This document shows positions 44,444 through 54,365 of a stretch of DNA of 64,000 nt, one piece after another (within the stretch, counting starts at the first letter, position 1; each line of letters begins with the position of its first letter). Location of the stretch: NCBI RefSeq assembly GCF_015864825.1, contig NZ_JADYWL010000005.1:124001-188000 (forward strand), in the 5' to 3' direction. Origin of the DNA: Psychrobacter sp. NZS113. Lineage in GTDB: Bacteria > Pseudomonadota > Gammaproteobacteria > Pseudomonadales > Moraxellaceae. The notes below the pieces were generated by a model, which made no database searches, was not told where the DNA came from, and was given only the letters and a program-made list of their open reading frames with translations. The translations under genes and the position numbers were made by a program.

Positions 44444-44493
44444 TTTAGGGCATATCATTGAAACACACAAACAATAAAAACAACGGAGGTCAT

Positions 44494-44862
44494 GTGCAAT
44501 ATACCGCAATCATCAAAGACGGTGGTTTGTTTATCCCAAACGTATTTTCAGACCTAAACGATGGTGGCTCGCATATCGTACAAGTCGAGGTTGATATTGC
44601 AGAGGTGCGTCAGCAGTTAGGTGTAAACGTCGCACAAAAGGCAGCCGTCACCAAAAAAACCTTGGCAAAAGCAGCCAAAAAACCAGCATCAAGACCGGCT
44701 AAAAAAGACTTGAAAACAGCAGCGGAAGATGATGTGAGCACCCTACGCAAAAGCGCACTTGATGAATTAGAAGCACTCGATGATAGTGAGCTGAGCGAAA
44801 TATTCAAAGCCTATATGAACGATGGACAAGAGTCGTCACAGATATCGTTAGAAAACTTGTAA
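44494..44862 (+). CDS. Small protein of unknown function upstream of nrdB
   Basis: A protein of about 122 aa. The N-terminal 45 residues (MQYTAIIKDGGLFIPNVFSDL...) recall the beta-rich DUF104/AbrB-like antitoxin start, but no toxin is adjacent. An Ala/Lys-rich linker (KKTLAKAAKKPASRPAKK) and an acidic helical C-terminus follow. The start is ambiguous: GTG at 44494 has GGAGGT only 3 nt upstream, while TTG at 44458 has AGGG 7 nt upstream and would add 12 residues. Its base composition looks more like the nrd genes than the A+T-rich genes before it, and it sits 67 nt before nrdB, so it may be an old companion of nrdB. Confidence 0.55.
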   Translation: MQYTAIIKDGGLFIPNVFSDLNDGGSHIVQVEVDIAEVRQQLGVNVAQKAAVTKKTLAKAAKKPASRPAKKDLKTAAEDDVSTLRKSALDELEALDDSELSEIFKAYMNDGQESSQISLENL

Positions 44863-44929
44863 TACAATCAAATGAAAGCCAGTCACAACTATATAAATCA
44901 ATAACCGTATCAATTATAAAGGCAGTCTC

Positions 44930-46063
44930 ATGACCTACTCGATTTTTTCACAGACACCAAACAATGCGCTAAAAGAGCCGATGTTCTTTGGTAATCCAGT
45001 CAACGTAGCACGCTATGACCAACAAAAGCATCCCATCTTTGAGCAATTAATCGAAAAGCAACTGTCGTTCTTTTGGCGTCCAGAAGAAGTCGATGTGTCA
45101 AAAGACCGTATGGACTTTGGCAACCTGTCTTCGCATGAGCAGCATATATTTTTGAGTAACCTCAAATACCAGACCCTACTCGATTCTATCCAAGGTCGTA
45201 GCCCAAACGTGGTGCTATTGCCATTGGTTTCGATTCCTGAGCTTGAGACGTGGATTGAGACATGGTCATTCTCTGAGACCATTCACTCACGCAGTTATAC
45301 TCATATCATTCGTAATATCGTCAATGATCCAAATATTATCTTTGATGACATCATGCAAAACGAGCACATCTTAGAGCGCGCCTCTGACATTGCTCAGTAT
45401 TACGATGACCTGTACCGCAACTCGCAGCTATATAGCTTGTACGGCGCTGGTACGCACAACGTCAACGGCGAGGAAGTGACTGTCGATTTGCGATCACTGA
45501 AAAAGCAGATGTATCTGTGTATCGTCGCAGTCAACGTCTTAGAAGCCATTCGCTTCTATGTATCATTTGCCTGCTCGTTTGCCTTTGCCGAGCGTAAGCT
45601 GATGGAAGGTAATGCCAAAATCATCAAGCTCATCGCTCGTGATGAAGCACTGCATTTGACTGGTACGCAGCATATGCTTAATCTCATGCGCAATGGTCGT
45701 GACGATCCTGAAATGGTCGAGATTGCTGCAGAGTGTTATGAAGAAAGCATCGAAATCTTCCGCAAGGCTGCCGAGCAAGAAAAAGAATGGGCAGGTTACC
45801 TGTTCAAAGATGGCTCGATGATTGGTCTGAATAAAGACATTCTGTGCCAATATATCGAATTCATCACCAACTTGCGTATGGAAGCGGTTGGCTTGCCAGC
45901 CGTGTTCCCGAACTCGAAATCAAACCCGATTCCATGGATCAATACTTGGTTGTCGTCTGACAATGTGCAAGTGGCCCCGCAAGAGACAGAGATCAGCTCT
46001 TACTTGGTTGGTCAGATTGACTCAGACTTATCAGACAGCGACTTTGATGACTTTGAACTGTAA
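44930..46063 (+). CDS. nrdB: Ribonucleoside-diphosphate reductase class Ia, beta subunit
   Basis: A 377-aa radical-bearing subunit. Di-iron ligands and the radical tyrosine region are visible in order: [40 protein letters not shown] (E and H ligands followed by the Tyr-containing helix), and [31 protein letters not shown] (E and H ligands). The C-terminal DSDFDDFEL tail would dock onto NrdA. Length is typical of NrdB (376 in E. coli). The 67-nt spacer before it has a weak CACAACTATATAAAT resembling half an NrdR box. The maintenance ferredoxin follows in the same direction. Confidence 0.95.
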   Translation: MTYSIFSQTPNNALKEPMFFGNPVNVARYDQQKHPIFEQLIEKQLSFFWRPEEVDVSKDRMDFGNLSSHEQHIFLSNLKYQTLLDSIQGRSPNVVLLPLVSIPELETWIETWSFSETIHSRSYTHIIRNIVNDPNIIFDDIMQNEHILERASDIAQYYDDLYRNSQLYSLYGAGTHNVNGEEVTVDLRSLKKQMYLCIVAVNVLEAIRFYVSFACSFAFAERKLMEGNAKIIKLIARDEALHLTGTQHMLNLMRNGRDDPEMVEIAAECYEESIEIFRKAAEQEKEWAGYLFKDGSMIGLNKDILCQYIEFITNLRMEAVGLPAVFPNSKSNPIPWINTWLSSDNVQVAPQETEISSYLVGQIDSDLSDSDFDDFEL

Positions 46064-46182
46064 TAGTTTTACGCTTTAATAGTACTTTAGGCGTCAACAT
46101 TACTTTAGGCGTTAACAGTGTTTTACATTTCGATGGCGGTAGGATATAGCAGCAAGATATTCAAATCCAAATAGGATGAATT

Positions 46183-46449
46183 ATGACGTGGGTAATGACC
46201 AGTAAGCAGCAGTTCTACTTGCATGACGATGAGAGTCTGCTCGATGGACTGCTGCGCACCGGACATGAGGTTAATTATCAATGCCGCGAGGGCTATTGTG
46301 GGAGTTGCCGAGTCAAACGTATCGCCAGCTCACATACGGTCGACTATCCATTTGCGCCACTCGCCATGATTGACGAGGATGAGATATTGCCCTGCTGTTG
46401 CCGTGTGCAAGGCGTTATCCATATCAATCATGAGCCTATCGTAAAGTAA
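46183..46449 (+). CDS. yfaE: [2Fe-2S] ferredoxin for NrdB cofactor maintenance (YfaE-like)
   Basis: An 88-aa plant-type [2Fe-2S] ferredoxin with the cluster motif CREGYCGSCRVK and the fourth cysteine in ILPCCCRVQG. Size and position match E. coli YfaE, which follows nrdB and supplies electrons to reassemble its diferric-tyrosyl radical. It starts 119 nt after nrdB; a terminator at 46462 closes the unit. Confidence 0.9.
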   Translation: MTWVMTSKQQFYLHDDESLLDGLLRTGHEVNYQCREGYCGSCRVKRIASSHTVDYPFAPLAMIDEDEILPCCCRVQGVIHINHEPIVK

Positions 46450-46461
46450 AGAAAAACAAAT

Positions 46462-46500
46462 AAAAAGCGCGCTATCTTACGTAGATAGCGCGCTTTTTTT
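46462..46500. terminator. Bidirectional terminator after the nrdB-ferredoxin unit
   Basis: A 16-bp perfect stem, AAAAAGCGCGCTATCT with its complement at 46483-46498, loop of 5, T7 run on the plus strand and a T5 run on the minus strand. It also serves the convergent protease gene. Confidence 0.88.
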
Positions 46501-46549
46501 ATACTAATACCTCATTGCTATGCGAGGTGACGAGAGATGTGAAAGGCAA

Positions 46550-47869
46550 CTACTGAGGAGCCCCATCATTTTCAAACAGTTTTAGCAGCTCTTCACGCAT
46601 ACGGTCGCGCTCTGCTTCTGACATCATTGGAACGTTTTGCTGTTCGCTTTGGAGATCAGGTTGAGCAAAGCTCTCAGCTTGCACAGAAGCAGGAAGCGCA
46701 ACAGCCTCTTGCTCTGGACGTACTTCTAGCGAGATGGTGACTTGCTTATTACTACCATTACGCAATATCTGTGCATCAAGCTGTGTATCAGGAGACTTGC
46801 GAGCGACATATTGAATCAACGTGTTGGCATCCGTCATCTCAATACCATCAATGGTCAAGATAATATCACCCACGCGTAGACCACTCTTTGCAGCTGGGCT
46901 GTTGTCAATGACGTTTAGCACTTCTACGCCAGTCGACGTTTCTAACTGCGTTGGATCACGTAACTGTGATTGTATCTCGATACCCAACCAACCTCGACTG
47001 ACCTTACCATCTTTAATCAAGGCATTCATAACCTGCTCTACGATAGAGGTAGGAATAGCAAAGCCGATACCGAGAGAGCCACCAGATTGTGAAAAAATCA
47101 CAGTATTGATACCGACCAACTCACCGCGAGCATCTACCAGCGCACCACCTGAGTTACCAGGATTGATCGCAGCATCCGTCTGAATAAAGTCTTCAAACTT
47201 ATTCACACCCAATCCGGTACGACCTGTCGCTGAGATGATACCTTGGGTCACAGTCTGACCCACACCGAACGGATTACCAATCGCTAAGGCTAAATCACCC
47301 ACACGAATAGGATCTTCGCGGAATCCTAACGGCGTCAATCCTGTCATATCGACTTTAATCACGGCCAAATCACTGTCTGGATCGGTACCCACCACTCTAG
47401 CGCGGCTCTTACGACCATCATTAAAGGCAACCGTAATCTCATCGGCTTTTTCGACGACATGGGCATTGGTCACGATATAGCCATCTTCTGACACAATCAC
47501 ACCAGAGCCTAAGTTGGTATTGCCTTGCTCTGCTGATTGGCCACCATGATACTCAAAAAACCGGCGCAGCACAGGGTCATCCATATAAGGATGCTCTGCT
47601 ACGGTCTGTGTGGTATAGATATTGACGACCGACTGTGAGGCACGAGCGACCGCATTATGGTAAGAGGAGATAGGTGCTGGCGTATCTGCAACAGGTTCTG
47701 ACGCTTGCTGCTCGGCAGGGGTGGTTCTCGGCGGCTCCCACTTAGCCTCTGACGTCGATTTCATACTCGTAAACAACCAGATAAACGCTGCCAGCACTAG
47801 CAGTAATAAGACCCAAGGTAACCATTTTAATAAAGAAGTCTTGTTATTGGTGTTCCGGGATGACGACAT
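46550..47869 (-). CDS. Membrane-anchored HtrA-type serine protease (DegS/AlgW-like)
   Basis: A 439-aa protease. One N-terminal membrane anchor (about 13-33) rather than a cleavable signal is followed by a trypsin-like domain with the catalytic triad in IVTNAHVV (His), DSDLAVIK (Asp) and NPGNSGGALV (Ser). A single PDZ domain follows (GWLGIEI... SGLRVGDIILTIDG), then about 70 poorly conserved residues that DegS lacks. One PDZ plus a membrane anchor fits the DegS/AlgW class that starts the envelope-stress (sigma-E) cascade, but DegQ/DegP-like roles cannot be excluded. The ATG at 47869 has AGAGG 6 nt upstream. Confidence 0.86.
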   Translation of the reverse strand: MSSSRNTNNKTSLLKWLPWVLLLLVLAAFIWLFTSMKSTSEAKWEPPRTTPAEQQASEPVADTPAPISSYHNAVARASQSVVNIYTTQTVAEHPYMDDPVLRRFFEYHGGQSAEQGNTNLGSGVIVSEDGYIVTNAHVVEKADEITVAFNDGRKSRARVVGTDPDSDLAVIKVDMTGLTPLGFREDPIRVGDLALAIGNPFGVGQTVTQGIISATGRTGLGVNKFEDFIQTDAAINPGNSGGALVDARGELVGINTVIFSQSGGSLGIGFAIPTSIVEQVMNALIKDGKVSRGWLGIEIQSQLRDPTQLETSTGVEVLNVIDNSPAAKSGLRVGDIILTIDGIEMTDANTLIQYVARKSPDTQLDAQILRNGSNKQVTISLEVRPEQEAVALPASVQAESFAQPDLQSEQQNVPMMSEAERDRMREELLKLFENDGAPQ

Positions 47870-48177
47870 ATACAACCTCTATAAATTTAATACAAAAAAT
47901 GATGATAAATAATGAATGACCGCTGCCGCTGGTTTGATTCTTCTTATTTAATACTAAAACCAGTCTTGATGCCACGCTCTAATGAGACGCTATCAATCAG
48001 TACAGCTCACGCCTACAAATTATAACCGCCAACCATACCAAATGGTAACGTATCGTGTACCATTTCAGTTAGTAGCTTTGTCTACTCTTTTACAACGCCA
48101 TGTTAAAATGGTCATTATAAAAAACTATGGATTATTTGCAATCACTTGACAGATTGTGACAACGATAAGGGCATACC
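47870..48177. other. Divergent spacer between protease and NIF3 genes
   Basis: 308 bp, probably with promoters for both genes. A near-palindrome TACCAAATGGTA (about 48036-48047) is the only structure noticed. Confidence 0.35.
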
Positions 48178-49002
48178 ATGACGGCTATCGACACTTCGAC
48201 AGAATCAACCAACACTCCCATAACCGTAGAGGCACTAACGCAGTTTTGTGACGACTATTTGTCAGCCAACGCATTTAAAGACTATGCACCCAATGGCTTA
48301 CAAGTAGATGGTGGACGACCTATCCAGCGCATCGTCACGGGTGTGACTGCTTGTGAAGCGTTGATTGATGCTGCTATCGCTGATAATGCCAATGCCATTA
48401 TGGTACATCATGGTTACTTCTGGAAAGGCGAACCTGCCACCATCACAGGTATGAAAGGTCGACGTATTCGCAAATTGATGCAACATAGCATCTCTATGAT
48501 TGGCTATCACTTACCGCTAGATGCCCATCCTGTCGTTGGCAATAATACCATGCTCGCTGAGATACTAGATCTGACCATCACTGGGCCACTCTATCCTGCT
48601 GAATCTCACCCAGTTGGCAATATTACCACTTGTATACCGCAAAGCGCCGATGATCTCATCACAAAGATTACTCAAGCGTTAGGACGCACGCCACTACATA
48701 TCGCAGCTGAGTATCATAAAGACTCATCTTCTAAAACAAGTAATAGGCTGATAGAACGTGTCGGTATCTGCACAGGTGGCGCACAAGATATGATCGAACA
48801 GGCCGCGTTGATGGGCTGTGATGCCTTTATATCTGGTGAAATCTCTGAGCGCACTACCCACATCGCACGTGAGCTTGGAATTGATTACTTTGCCTGCGGA
48901 CATCACGCAACAGAACGTGGCGGCATTCAAGCATTGGGTAAGATAGTATTTCAAGAGTTTGGCGTGCCTGTGACCTTTATCGATATCGACAACCCTGCTT
49001 AA
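48178..49002 (+). CDS. NIF3/YbgI-family metal-binding protein
   Basis: A 274-aa member of the NIF3 (YbgI) family, toroidal hexamers with a dinuclear metal site; members include GTP cyclohydrolase I type 2 homologues by annotation, but the real role is unknown. Visible motifs are NGLQVDGGRPIQRIVTGVTA, IMVHHGYFWKG (metal His pair), YHLPLDAHPVVGNN, and the C-terminal ACGHHATERGGIQALG. Length is slightly above average. It is divergent from the protease gene, a neighbourhood also known in pseudomonads. Confidence 0.87.
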   Translation: MTAIDTSTESTNTPITVEALTQFCDDYLSANAFKDYAPNGLQVDGGRPIQRIVTGVTACEALIDAAIADNANAIMVHHGYFWKGEPATITGMKGRRIRKLMQHSISMIGYHLPLDAHPVVGNNTMLAEILDLTITGPLYPAESHPVGNITTCIPQSADDLITKITQALGRTPLHIAAEYHKDSSSKTSNRLIERVGICTGGAQDMIEQAALMGCDAFISGEISERTTHIARELGIDYFACGHHATERGGIQALGKIVFQEFGVPVTFIDIDNPA

Positions 49003-50012
49003 AACCTCAGTTTGAAACCTATTGAAACATAAGTTATTATCTATAAATTCATAGTTATTTGTAGGAATTGAAAGGTGAAGCGATTATTTCAATTCTCACA
49101 ATCAATGTTTTTACCTTAATTAATGCACCAAAAAGGATGCCTTTTCTGACCGTCTGTAGCCCTATTGTTAAGTTTTATCGCTAATTTCTTAACCATACTT
49201 GAATAATTGGATAAATATCCGCATATTCTTACTTGAAGAAAGAACGTCTTGTCATGAGACTTCCCATTTATTACAGCTTCCGGTTATGGCGCTTAAATGA
49301 TGGTAAATATCTAAAACCTCATTGTTCTATATCATAAATGAGCAGATATGGCTCAGCCAAAATACATTTTTATGGCTGACTACTCCTGAATTTTAGTGTT
49401 GCAATAATGCTTTAGCGATACCTGATTGATAGCTTATGTTGATAGATATTCTATTCACTATCAAACAGAATTATCCGCTGACCTTTACTGCTGAACAAAA
49501 TATTTGAGCTGTTATTTACTCTACTACAAACCATTTAAAGAGTAGATAGCGACTGATTTAACGTAAAAAAGTTGGATACTAAGATTTATTGGTACTCCTT
49601 CTATTTTTGCGTTTTTGTTTCAATAACTTATTTCATGACCTTACCTATGTTTAATATATAGTTGTTTTGGTATTAGCCTTATCTGTTCACCGTTGAAGGA
49701 ATCATTTGATTTATACCCTTCTCGGTGTTGTGCGTTTTTGTGATTTAGATTGATGCGTTAATAGTAATATTTTAGTTCCGAACGTATATGCTAACAGATA
49801 ATTAGCTAGTAAAAGACGATACCGCTCCTGCTAATAAAGCAGCTATTGGCAGTATTGTTACTAAAGGCACTGTTATTAAACCGGTAACCTCACGCTTATA
49901 CTATTAAGAAGTGTGAGATTATCTGAATGTGACATCGATGTATGCCTCTATTATTGGTATACACCCATGAACATCTTACGGTAAGCAGGATGGCTAAAAT
50001 CAGGAGACATCC
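49003..50012. other. 1.0-kb region without a recognisable gene
   Basis: About 1010 bp of A+T-rich sequence with stops in all frames at short intervals. GCTGATATGC-like repeats, tRNA clover-leaf arms and strong terminators were looked for and not found. A weak stem (TCACGCTTA...AAGTGTGA, 49891-49918) lies about 95 bp upstream of the next gene. It may hold a long leader, a small RNA or decayed sequence. Confidence 0.4.
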
Positions 50013-51221
50013 ATGCAGCGTATTACTTATCGTGTAAAAGTATCTGCGCAAGGGGCCAAACGCCGTATTTCTTATTTACTGCGTCCATCTAAACGCCTAC
50101 TGAACACTAAAAGTAACATCGTTTCATCCGTTACCCCAATGACATCCGCGCGTTTTGCCAAAACAAAAAAATTGGTGCAGCTGTCTAGTATTGCCCTTCT
50201 CTCTTTACCTGCTGAGAGTTTGACTATCATGGGTTCGCCAGTGCCAGCCTATGACAATGTCATGCTACAGAACACTTTAACCATTGCTGCTGTCCCAGGC
50301 GACAGCACTTATTTTGCAACTGATGGCTTTCAACATGGCTTCGGCTTTGACTTGGTACGTACTTATGCTGACGAGCTAGGCGTCGATGTCAATCTAAAAG
50401 CTTATGCCAACGAAGAAGCGGCACTAAAAGCGCTAAGATCAGGCGAAGCAGATATGGCGCTGACAACGGCCAGTACTAAGCTAAAGAGCAGCTTTAATCT
50501 GTCATCGATTAACGTGAGCTGTGGCTATGATGCCAGCTTGACTAAAAATGGCTTACATCCAAAGGTCAGTTGGACGTTTAACTCGTCTAATGACCCGCTA
50601 TCAGAAAAAGCCAGTTACTTTTTATGTGACAGTATCAAGCTGCAGAATACGCAAAAGCTCGCGGCGTTCTATAATCAAAACTTGCTAAAAGATGCCTATA
50701 GTCAGGATCATTTCCAAAAGACGCTAACTGAAAAGTTACCAGACTATCAGTCTTCGTTTGAAGAGCAGGCACGCAACTATAATCACGATTGGGAACTGTT
50801 GGTAGCCATGGGCTATCAAGAGTCACATCTGGATGCGGATGCAGTGTCGCCAACTGGTGTACGTGGTCTAATGATGCTGACCAATAACACAGCTAAAGCA
50901 ATGGGCGTATCAGATCGTGTTGATCCATACCAAAGTATCGGTGGCGGTGCACGTTATCTAGAGCAAATGAAAGATGACTTCGCCGATGTACCAAAATCTG
51001 ATCGCATTTGGTTCGCGCTGGCGGGTTATAATATGGGACCTAATGCGGTAAAAAGCATTCAGCGCACCTTACAAGCGCAAGGTATCAATGATAAAAGTTG
51101 GGCCAATGTCTATGCATACCTTGCTGAAAACAGAGCGTCTAATAGTCGCTACGGTCAAGCAATGCATTATGTGAGTAATATCAGAAGCTACCTTGAGACT
51201 ATCAAGACGCAAACGGTCTAG
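50013..51221 (+). CDS. MltF-like membrane-bound lytic transglycosylase
   Basis: A 402-aa protein. A basic N-terminus of about 55 residues precedes a hydrophobic segment (KKLVQLSSIALLSLPAESLTI, about 57-77). A part of a periplasmic solute-binding domain (LTIAAVPGD... GFGFDLVRTYADELGVDVNL... EEAALKALRSGEADMAL) is followed by a transglycosylase SLT domain with catalytic Glu in LLVAMGYQESHLDADAVSPTGVRGLMMLT and GAYNMGP-like LAGYNMGPNAV. The solute-binding part is much shorter than in E. coli MltF, with the second lobe degenerate. It cleaves murein glycan strands by family analogy. GGAG lies before the ATG. Confidence 0.82.
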   Translation: MQRITYRVKVSAQGAKRRISYLLRPSKRLLNTKSNIVSSVTPMTSARFAKTKKLVQLSSIALLSLPAESLTIMGSPVPAYDNVMLQNTLTIAAVPGDSTYFATDGFQHGFGFDLVRTYADELGVDVNLKAYANEEAALKALRSGEADMALTTASTKLKSSFNLSSINVSCGYDASLTKNGLHPKVSWTFNSSNDPLSEKASYFLCDSIKLQNTQKLAAFYNQNLLKDAYSQDHFQKTLTEKLPDYQSSFEEQARNYNHDWELLVAMGYQESHLDADAVSPTGVRGLMMLTNNTAKAMGVSDRVDPYQSIGGGARYLEQMKDDFADVPKSDRIWFALAGYNMGPNAVKSIQRTLQAQGINDKSWANVYAYLAENRASNSRYGQAMHYVSNIRSYLETIKTQTV

Positions 51222-51261
51222 TTATCTCTGCTCGCTTAGACAACCATACAAACCTTGCAAT

Positions 51262-51296
51262 AAAAAAGCTGCTCTTATAATAAGAGCAGCTTTTTT
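51262..51296. terminator. Bidirectional terminator between the two transglycosylase genes
   Basis: A 16-bp perfect stem, AAAAAAGCTGCTCTTA with its complement at 51281-51296, loop TAA, T6 on both strands. It serves the convergent mltF-like and mltD-like genes. Confidence 0.88.
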
Positions 51297-51383
51297 GTGG
51301 CTTAAAATCTACTTTCAAACAACTTACTTTCAAGCGACACACTTTCAAGATGCTTGTGCTTATTTTTAACCATAAGCCATTGC

Positions 51384-54365
51384 TTAGCGATTAGGAACTG
51401 TCAAACGCTGACCACGCTGTAGCATAGTATCTGCTGCGATATCATTCATATCTGCCAGCTCTTGTGTAGATACGCCGTATTTACGTGCTAGGCCAATCAA
51501 ACTGTCTCCCGACCCGACCGTGTAGCTTACTGTAGCTTTTGGTACTTTGAGTGTCTGTCCACGCTGTAACTGTGCATTGGTCGCTATATTGTTTGTCGCA
51601 GCCAAGTCCTCTACCGAAACACCAAATTGACGAGCCAAGGCAATCAGACCATCACCTGATTTTACTTTATAGCTTTCTGTATTACTCAGTGTCTTGCCAC
51701 TGCTGCTCGCGGTGCTAGTGCTACTACTCGTAGTGCTACTGCTTTGACTACTAGACGCACTGGCGACACTACCACTGGCAGGAATAGTAATAGTGCGACC
51801 GAGTATGAGATTAGAGTTAGTATTCAAATTATTCGCTGAGGCCAAATCACTTAAACCAATATTGTAACGCTTGGCTACACCTGTCAAGGTATCACCTGAC
51901 TTTACTTTATAGCTAACAGCTTTATCATTTAGCTGACGATCAACCAACTCTTTAGAAGCGGGTACTTTGATAGTTTGGCCGCGTTGTAAGCGAGCTTTTG
52001 CATCGAAGTTACTGTTTACCGCAGCAAGATCTGCGGCACTAACGCCAAGGTCATTAGCAATCCCGATTAAGGTTTCACCAGATTTAACTTTATAGTTAGT
52101 AGTCGCCACTGAGCTTGAGCTACTTTGGCTATTAGAGCTGCTGCTAGTGCTAGTAGAGGCTGAGCTAAAATCAACGCTCGCTGGCACTTTGAGCGTTTGA
52201 CCAACATACAATGAGCTTGTGGTACTCATACCGTTAAGACTGGCCAAAGTATCAGTCGGCACGTTGAATTGACGCGACAATGCAATCAAGCCATCACCTG
52301 CTTTTACTTTGTAGTTTTTGGTCGCAGTGCTTGATTTGGACGGTTTGGTAGAAGGCGCTGCAGATGTGGTTGCAGGTGCAGTCACTTTACCTGGTATCAG
52401 CCATAGTTTTTGACCTCTACGTAGATCAGAACGGCTGCTCAGATTATTATAGGTTGCGAGCTGAGTGACTGATAAACCAAAGCGATTGGCCGTACCAATC
52501 AGCGTATCACCACTTTGTACGGTATAACTTTCTGGTTGACTGTCTGCTGTACTACTCGCACTGCTTATTGGCTCGATACTTTTTGCATTGTATAGATACA
52601 AAGTGCTACCCGATAGCAAACTAGCACTAGCATCTATTTGGTTCCATTCTGCAATATCACGCCAGCTTACACCTGCACGACTGGCAATGTTAGATAACGT
52701 ATCACCACGTTTGACGGTATAAGTGGTACGTGTGCCTTGTGGTTTTGGTTTACTTGCCGACGTCTGTGCAAAACTCAGCTTTTTCTCTGTACCACTGGCT
52801 TCTAGAATCGATTGCTGCGTTTGAACTGCTGATAGATTGATATTACCATCAGCATTGATGACGTTGGTTTCCGATGTACTACTACGGATTTGATTGGCAA
52901 TGAAATCACGCTCTGCATTGCTTAGCGGTGGCTCTTGGACAATCGTATTGTTCTGTGTGATCTGCGCAGAGGTCGTTGGTAGACTATTACTGCTCTTGAG
53001 CTCAGCATTGATTTTATTGGTCTCTGCGGCGCTTAATGGTGGCTCAGTACGTGATGGCGTATTACCATATGAAGAACTGCTGGTTGGTGTGACTGACGGC
53101 GAGATATAACTGGTCGTCTGCTGTGGCACACTCGCGCTAGCCGCATAATCAGCCAACGCACTGCCTGTAGATGGCAATGAAGAACCACTATACGGCTTAT
53201 TGTTATAGCTTGGCGTAGTCGTCGTAATTGGCGTGTTTGCTGCTGCCAGTACATTACCAGTACCGTTACCTCTTAATGTGCTCAATTTGGCATCAGTCGT
53301 TAGGCTGACATCATTAGGAATAATAACGCGCTGCGGACCTGAAGAATCAACTCGTCCAGAGGTAAGTGCTGTATTCAACTTTTCTAGCTCGTCGTAAGTC
53401 ACACCTGTCAATTGTGCTACTTCAGATAAGCTGACACCATAATTCACTGGCACACTACGAAAATGCTGACGGTTAGCAATGGCTGGTAGGTATACGCCAT
53501 ACTGTTCAGGCTTAGCGACGATTTCGGCCACTGCTAAGAATCGTGGCACATAGTTCATTGTTTCAGTAGGCAGTCTGAGTGACCAGTAGTCCGTAGGTAG
53601 ACCTTGAGCTCTATTGGCATCAATGGCTTTTTGAATACGGCCAGGCCCAGCATTGTAAGCGGCCAATGCCAATTCCCAACTGCCAAACTGGTTATGTAGC
53701 GCGGTCAAGAAATCATAAGCAGCACGAGTCGATTCGATAACATCACGGCGACCATCATATGTACTGCTTTGGTTCAGACCATAAATACGACCAGTACTTG
53801 GAATGAACTGCCACAAACCTGCGGCGGCGGCACTACTGGTACCACTTGGATCGTAGGAGCTCTCAATTACTGGTAATAATGCAAGCTCAGTTGGAATATT
53901 GCGGCGCTCAGCTTCTCTTACCGTATGATAAATATAACGACTGGCACGCGCAGTTAGACGGTTTAAATAATCCTGTCTACTGGTAAACCAGCTCTTTTGG
54001 CCTTCAATACGCTGATTGTAAGTCGGTTGGCCACCATTCATACGATAACCAGCACGCAGACGATTCCACAAATCACCATATTGCTGAATAGCAAGCTGAT
54101 TGCCCTCTACCATTGTCATGTCAGAGGCTTCTAATAAATCTGCCAACTCGTCCAGACTATCCGCATCTAGATACGCAGTTGAGTAATCAGTACTCGTGGC
54201 GGCAGTTTGATTGGCAGCAGGCTTAGTAATAACCGATGAGCTATTAGTCGCACCATTGTTTTTTACCGTCGACGTATTGCTACACGCACTGATAAGCAAA
54301 GTCGAGACTGCAAGCGTTAATGGCAACGCGATAAATGAGCGAGAGGTTGATAGCACAGTAGACAT
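51384..54365 (-). CDS. mltD: MltD-type lytic transglycosylase with seven or eight LysM domains
   Basis: A 993-aa lipoprotein: lipobox LLISAC (Cys28), then an SLT domain with catalytic Glu168 in LLPVIESSYDPSGTSSAAAAGLWQFIPSTGR and AAYNAGPGRI. A divergent LysM (VNYGVSLSEVAQLTGV) and a Ser/Pro/Thr-rich linker follow, containing a repeated EPPLS.AE motif (twice). The C-terminal half holds seven LysM modules, each starting Y-[TK]-V-x-[SAR]-G-[DE], separated by Ser/Thr-rich linkers. Typical MltD has two or three LysM modules. It trims murein in the periplasm; the extra LysM modules would strengthen binding to glycan. Expansion probably arose by tandem duplication, as the modules are very alike. Confidence 0.92.
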   Translation of the reverse strand: MSTVLSTSRSFIALPLTLAVSTLLISACSNTSTVKNNGATNSSSVITKPAANQTAATSTDYSTAYLDADSLDELADLLEASDMTMVEGNQLAIQQYGDLWNRLRAGYRMNGGQPTYNQRIEGQKSWFTSRQDYLNRLTARASRYIYHTVREAERRNIPTELALLPVIESSYDPSGTSSAAAAGLWQFIPSTGRIYGLNQSSTYDGRRDVIESTRAAYDFLTALHNQFGSWELALAAYNAGPGRIQKAIDANRAQGLPTDYWSLRLPTETMNYVPRFLAVAEIVAKPEQYGVYLPAIANRQHFRSVPVNYGVSLSEVAQLTGVTYDELEKLNTALTSGRVDSSGPQRVIIPNDVSLTTDAKLSTLRGNGTGNVLAAANTPITTTTPSYNNKPYSGSSLPSTGSALADYAASASVPQQTTSYISPSVTPTSSSSYGNTPSRTEPPLSAAETNKINAELKSSNSLPTTSAQITQNNTIVQEPPLSNAERDFIANQIRSSTSETNVINADGNINLSAVQTQQSILEASGTEKKLSFAQTSASKPKPQGTRTTYTVKRGDTLSNIASRAGVSWRDIAEWNQIDASASLLSGSTLYLYNAKSIEPISSASSTADSQPESYTVQSGDTLIGTANRFGLSVTQLATYNNLSSRSDLRRGQKLWLIPGKVTAPATTSAAPSTKPSKSSTATKNYKVKAGDGLIALSRQFNVPTDTLASLNGMSTTSSLYVGQTLKVPASVDFSSASTSTSSSSNSQSSSSSVATTNYKVKSGETLIGIANDLGVSAADLAAVNSNFDAKARLQRGQTIKVPASKELVDRQLNDKAVSYKVKSGDTLTGVAKRYNIGLSDLASANNLNTNSNLILGRTITIPASGSVASASSSQSSSTTSSSTSTASSSGKTLSNTESYKVKSGDGLIALARQFGVSVEDLAATNNIATNAQLQRGQTLKVPKATVSYTVGSGDSLIGLARKYGVSTQELADMNDIAADTMLQRGQRLTVPNR

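Noticed and set aside
44494..46063. Toxin-antitoxin module involving the antitoxin-like small protein before nrdB
   Set aside because: The resemblance is limited to a short beta start, and the neighbour is nrdB rather than a toxin.
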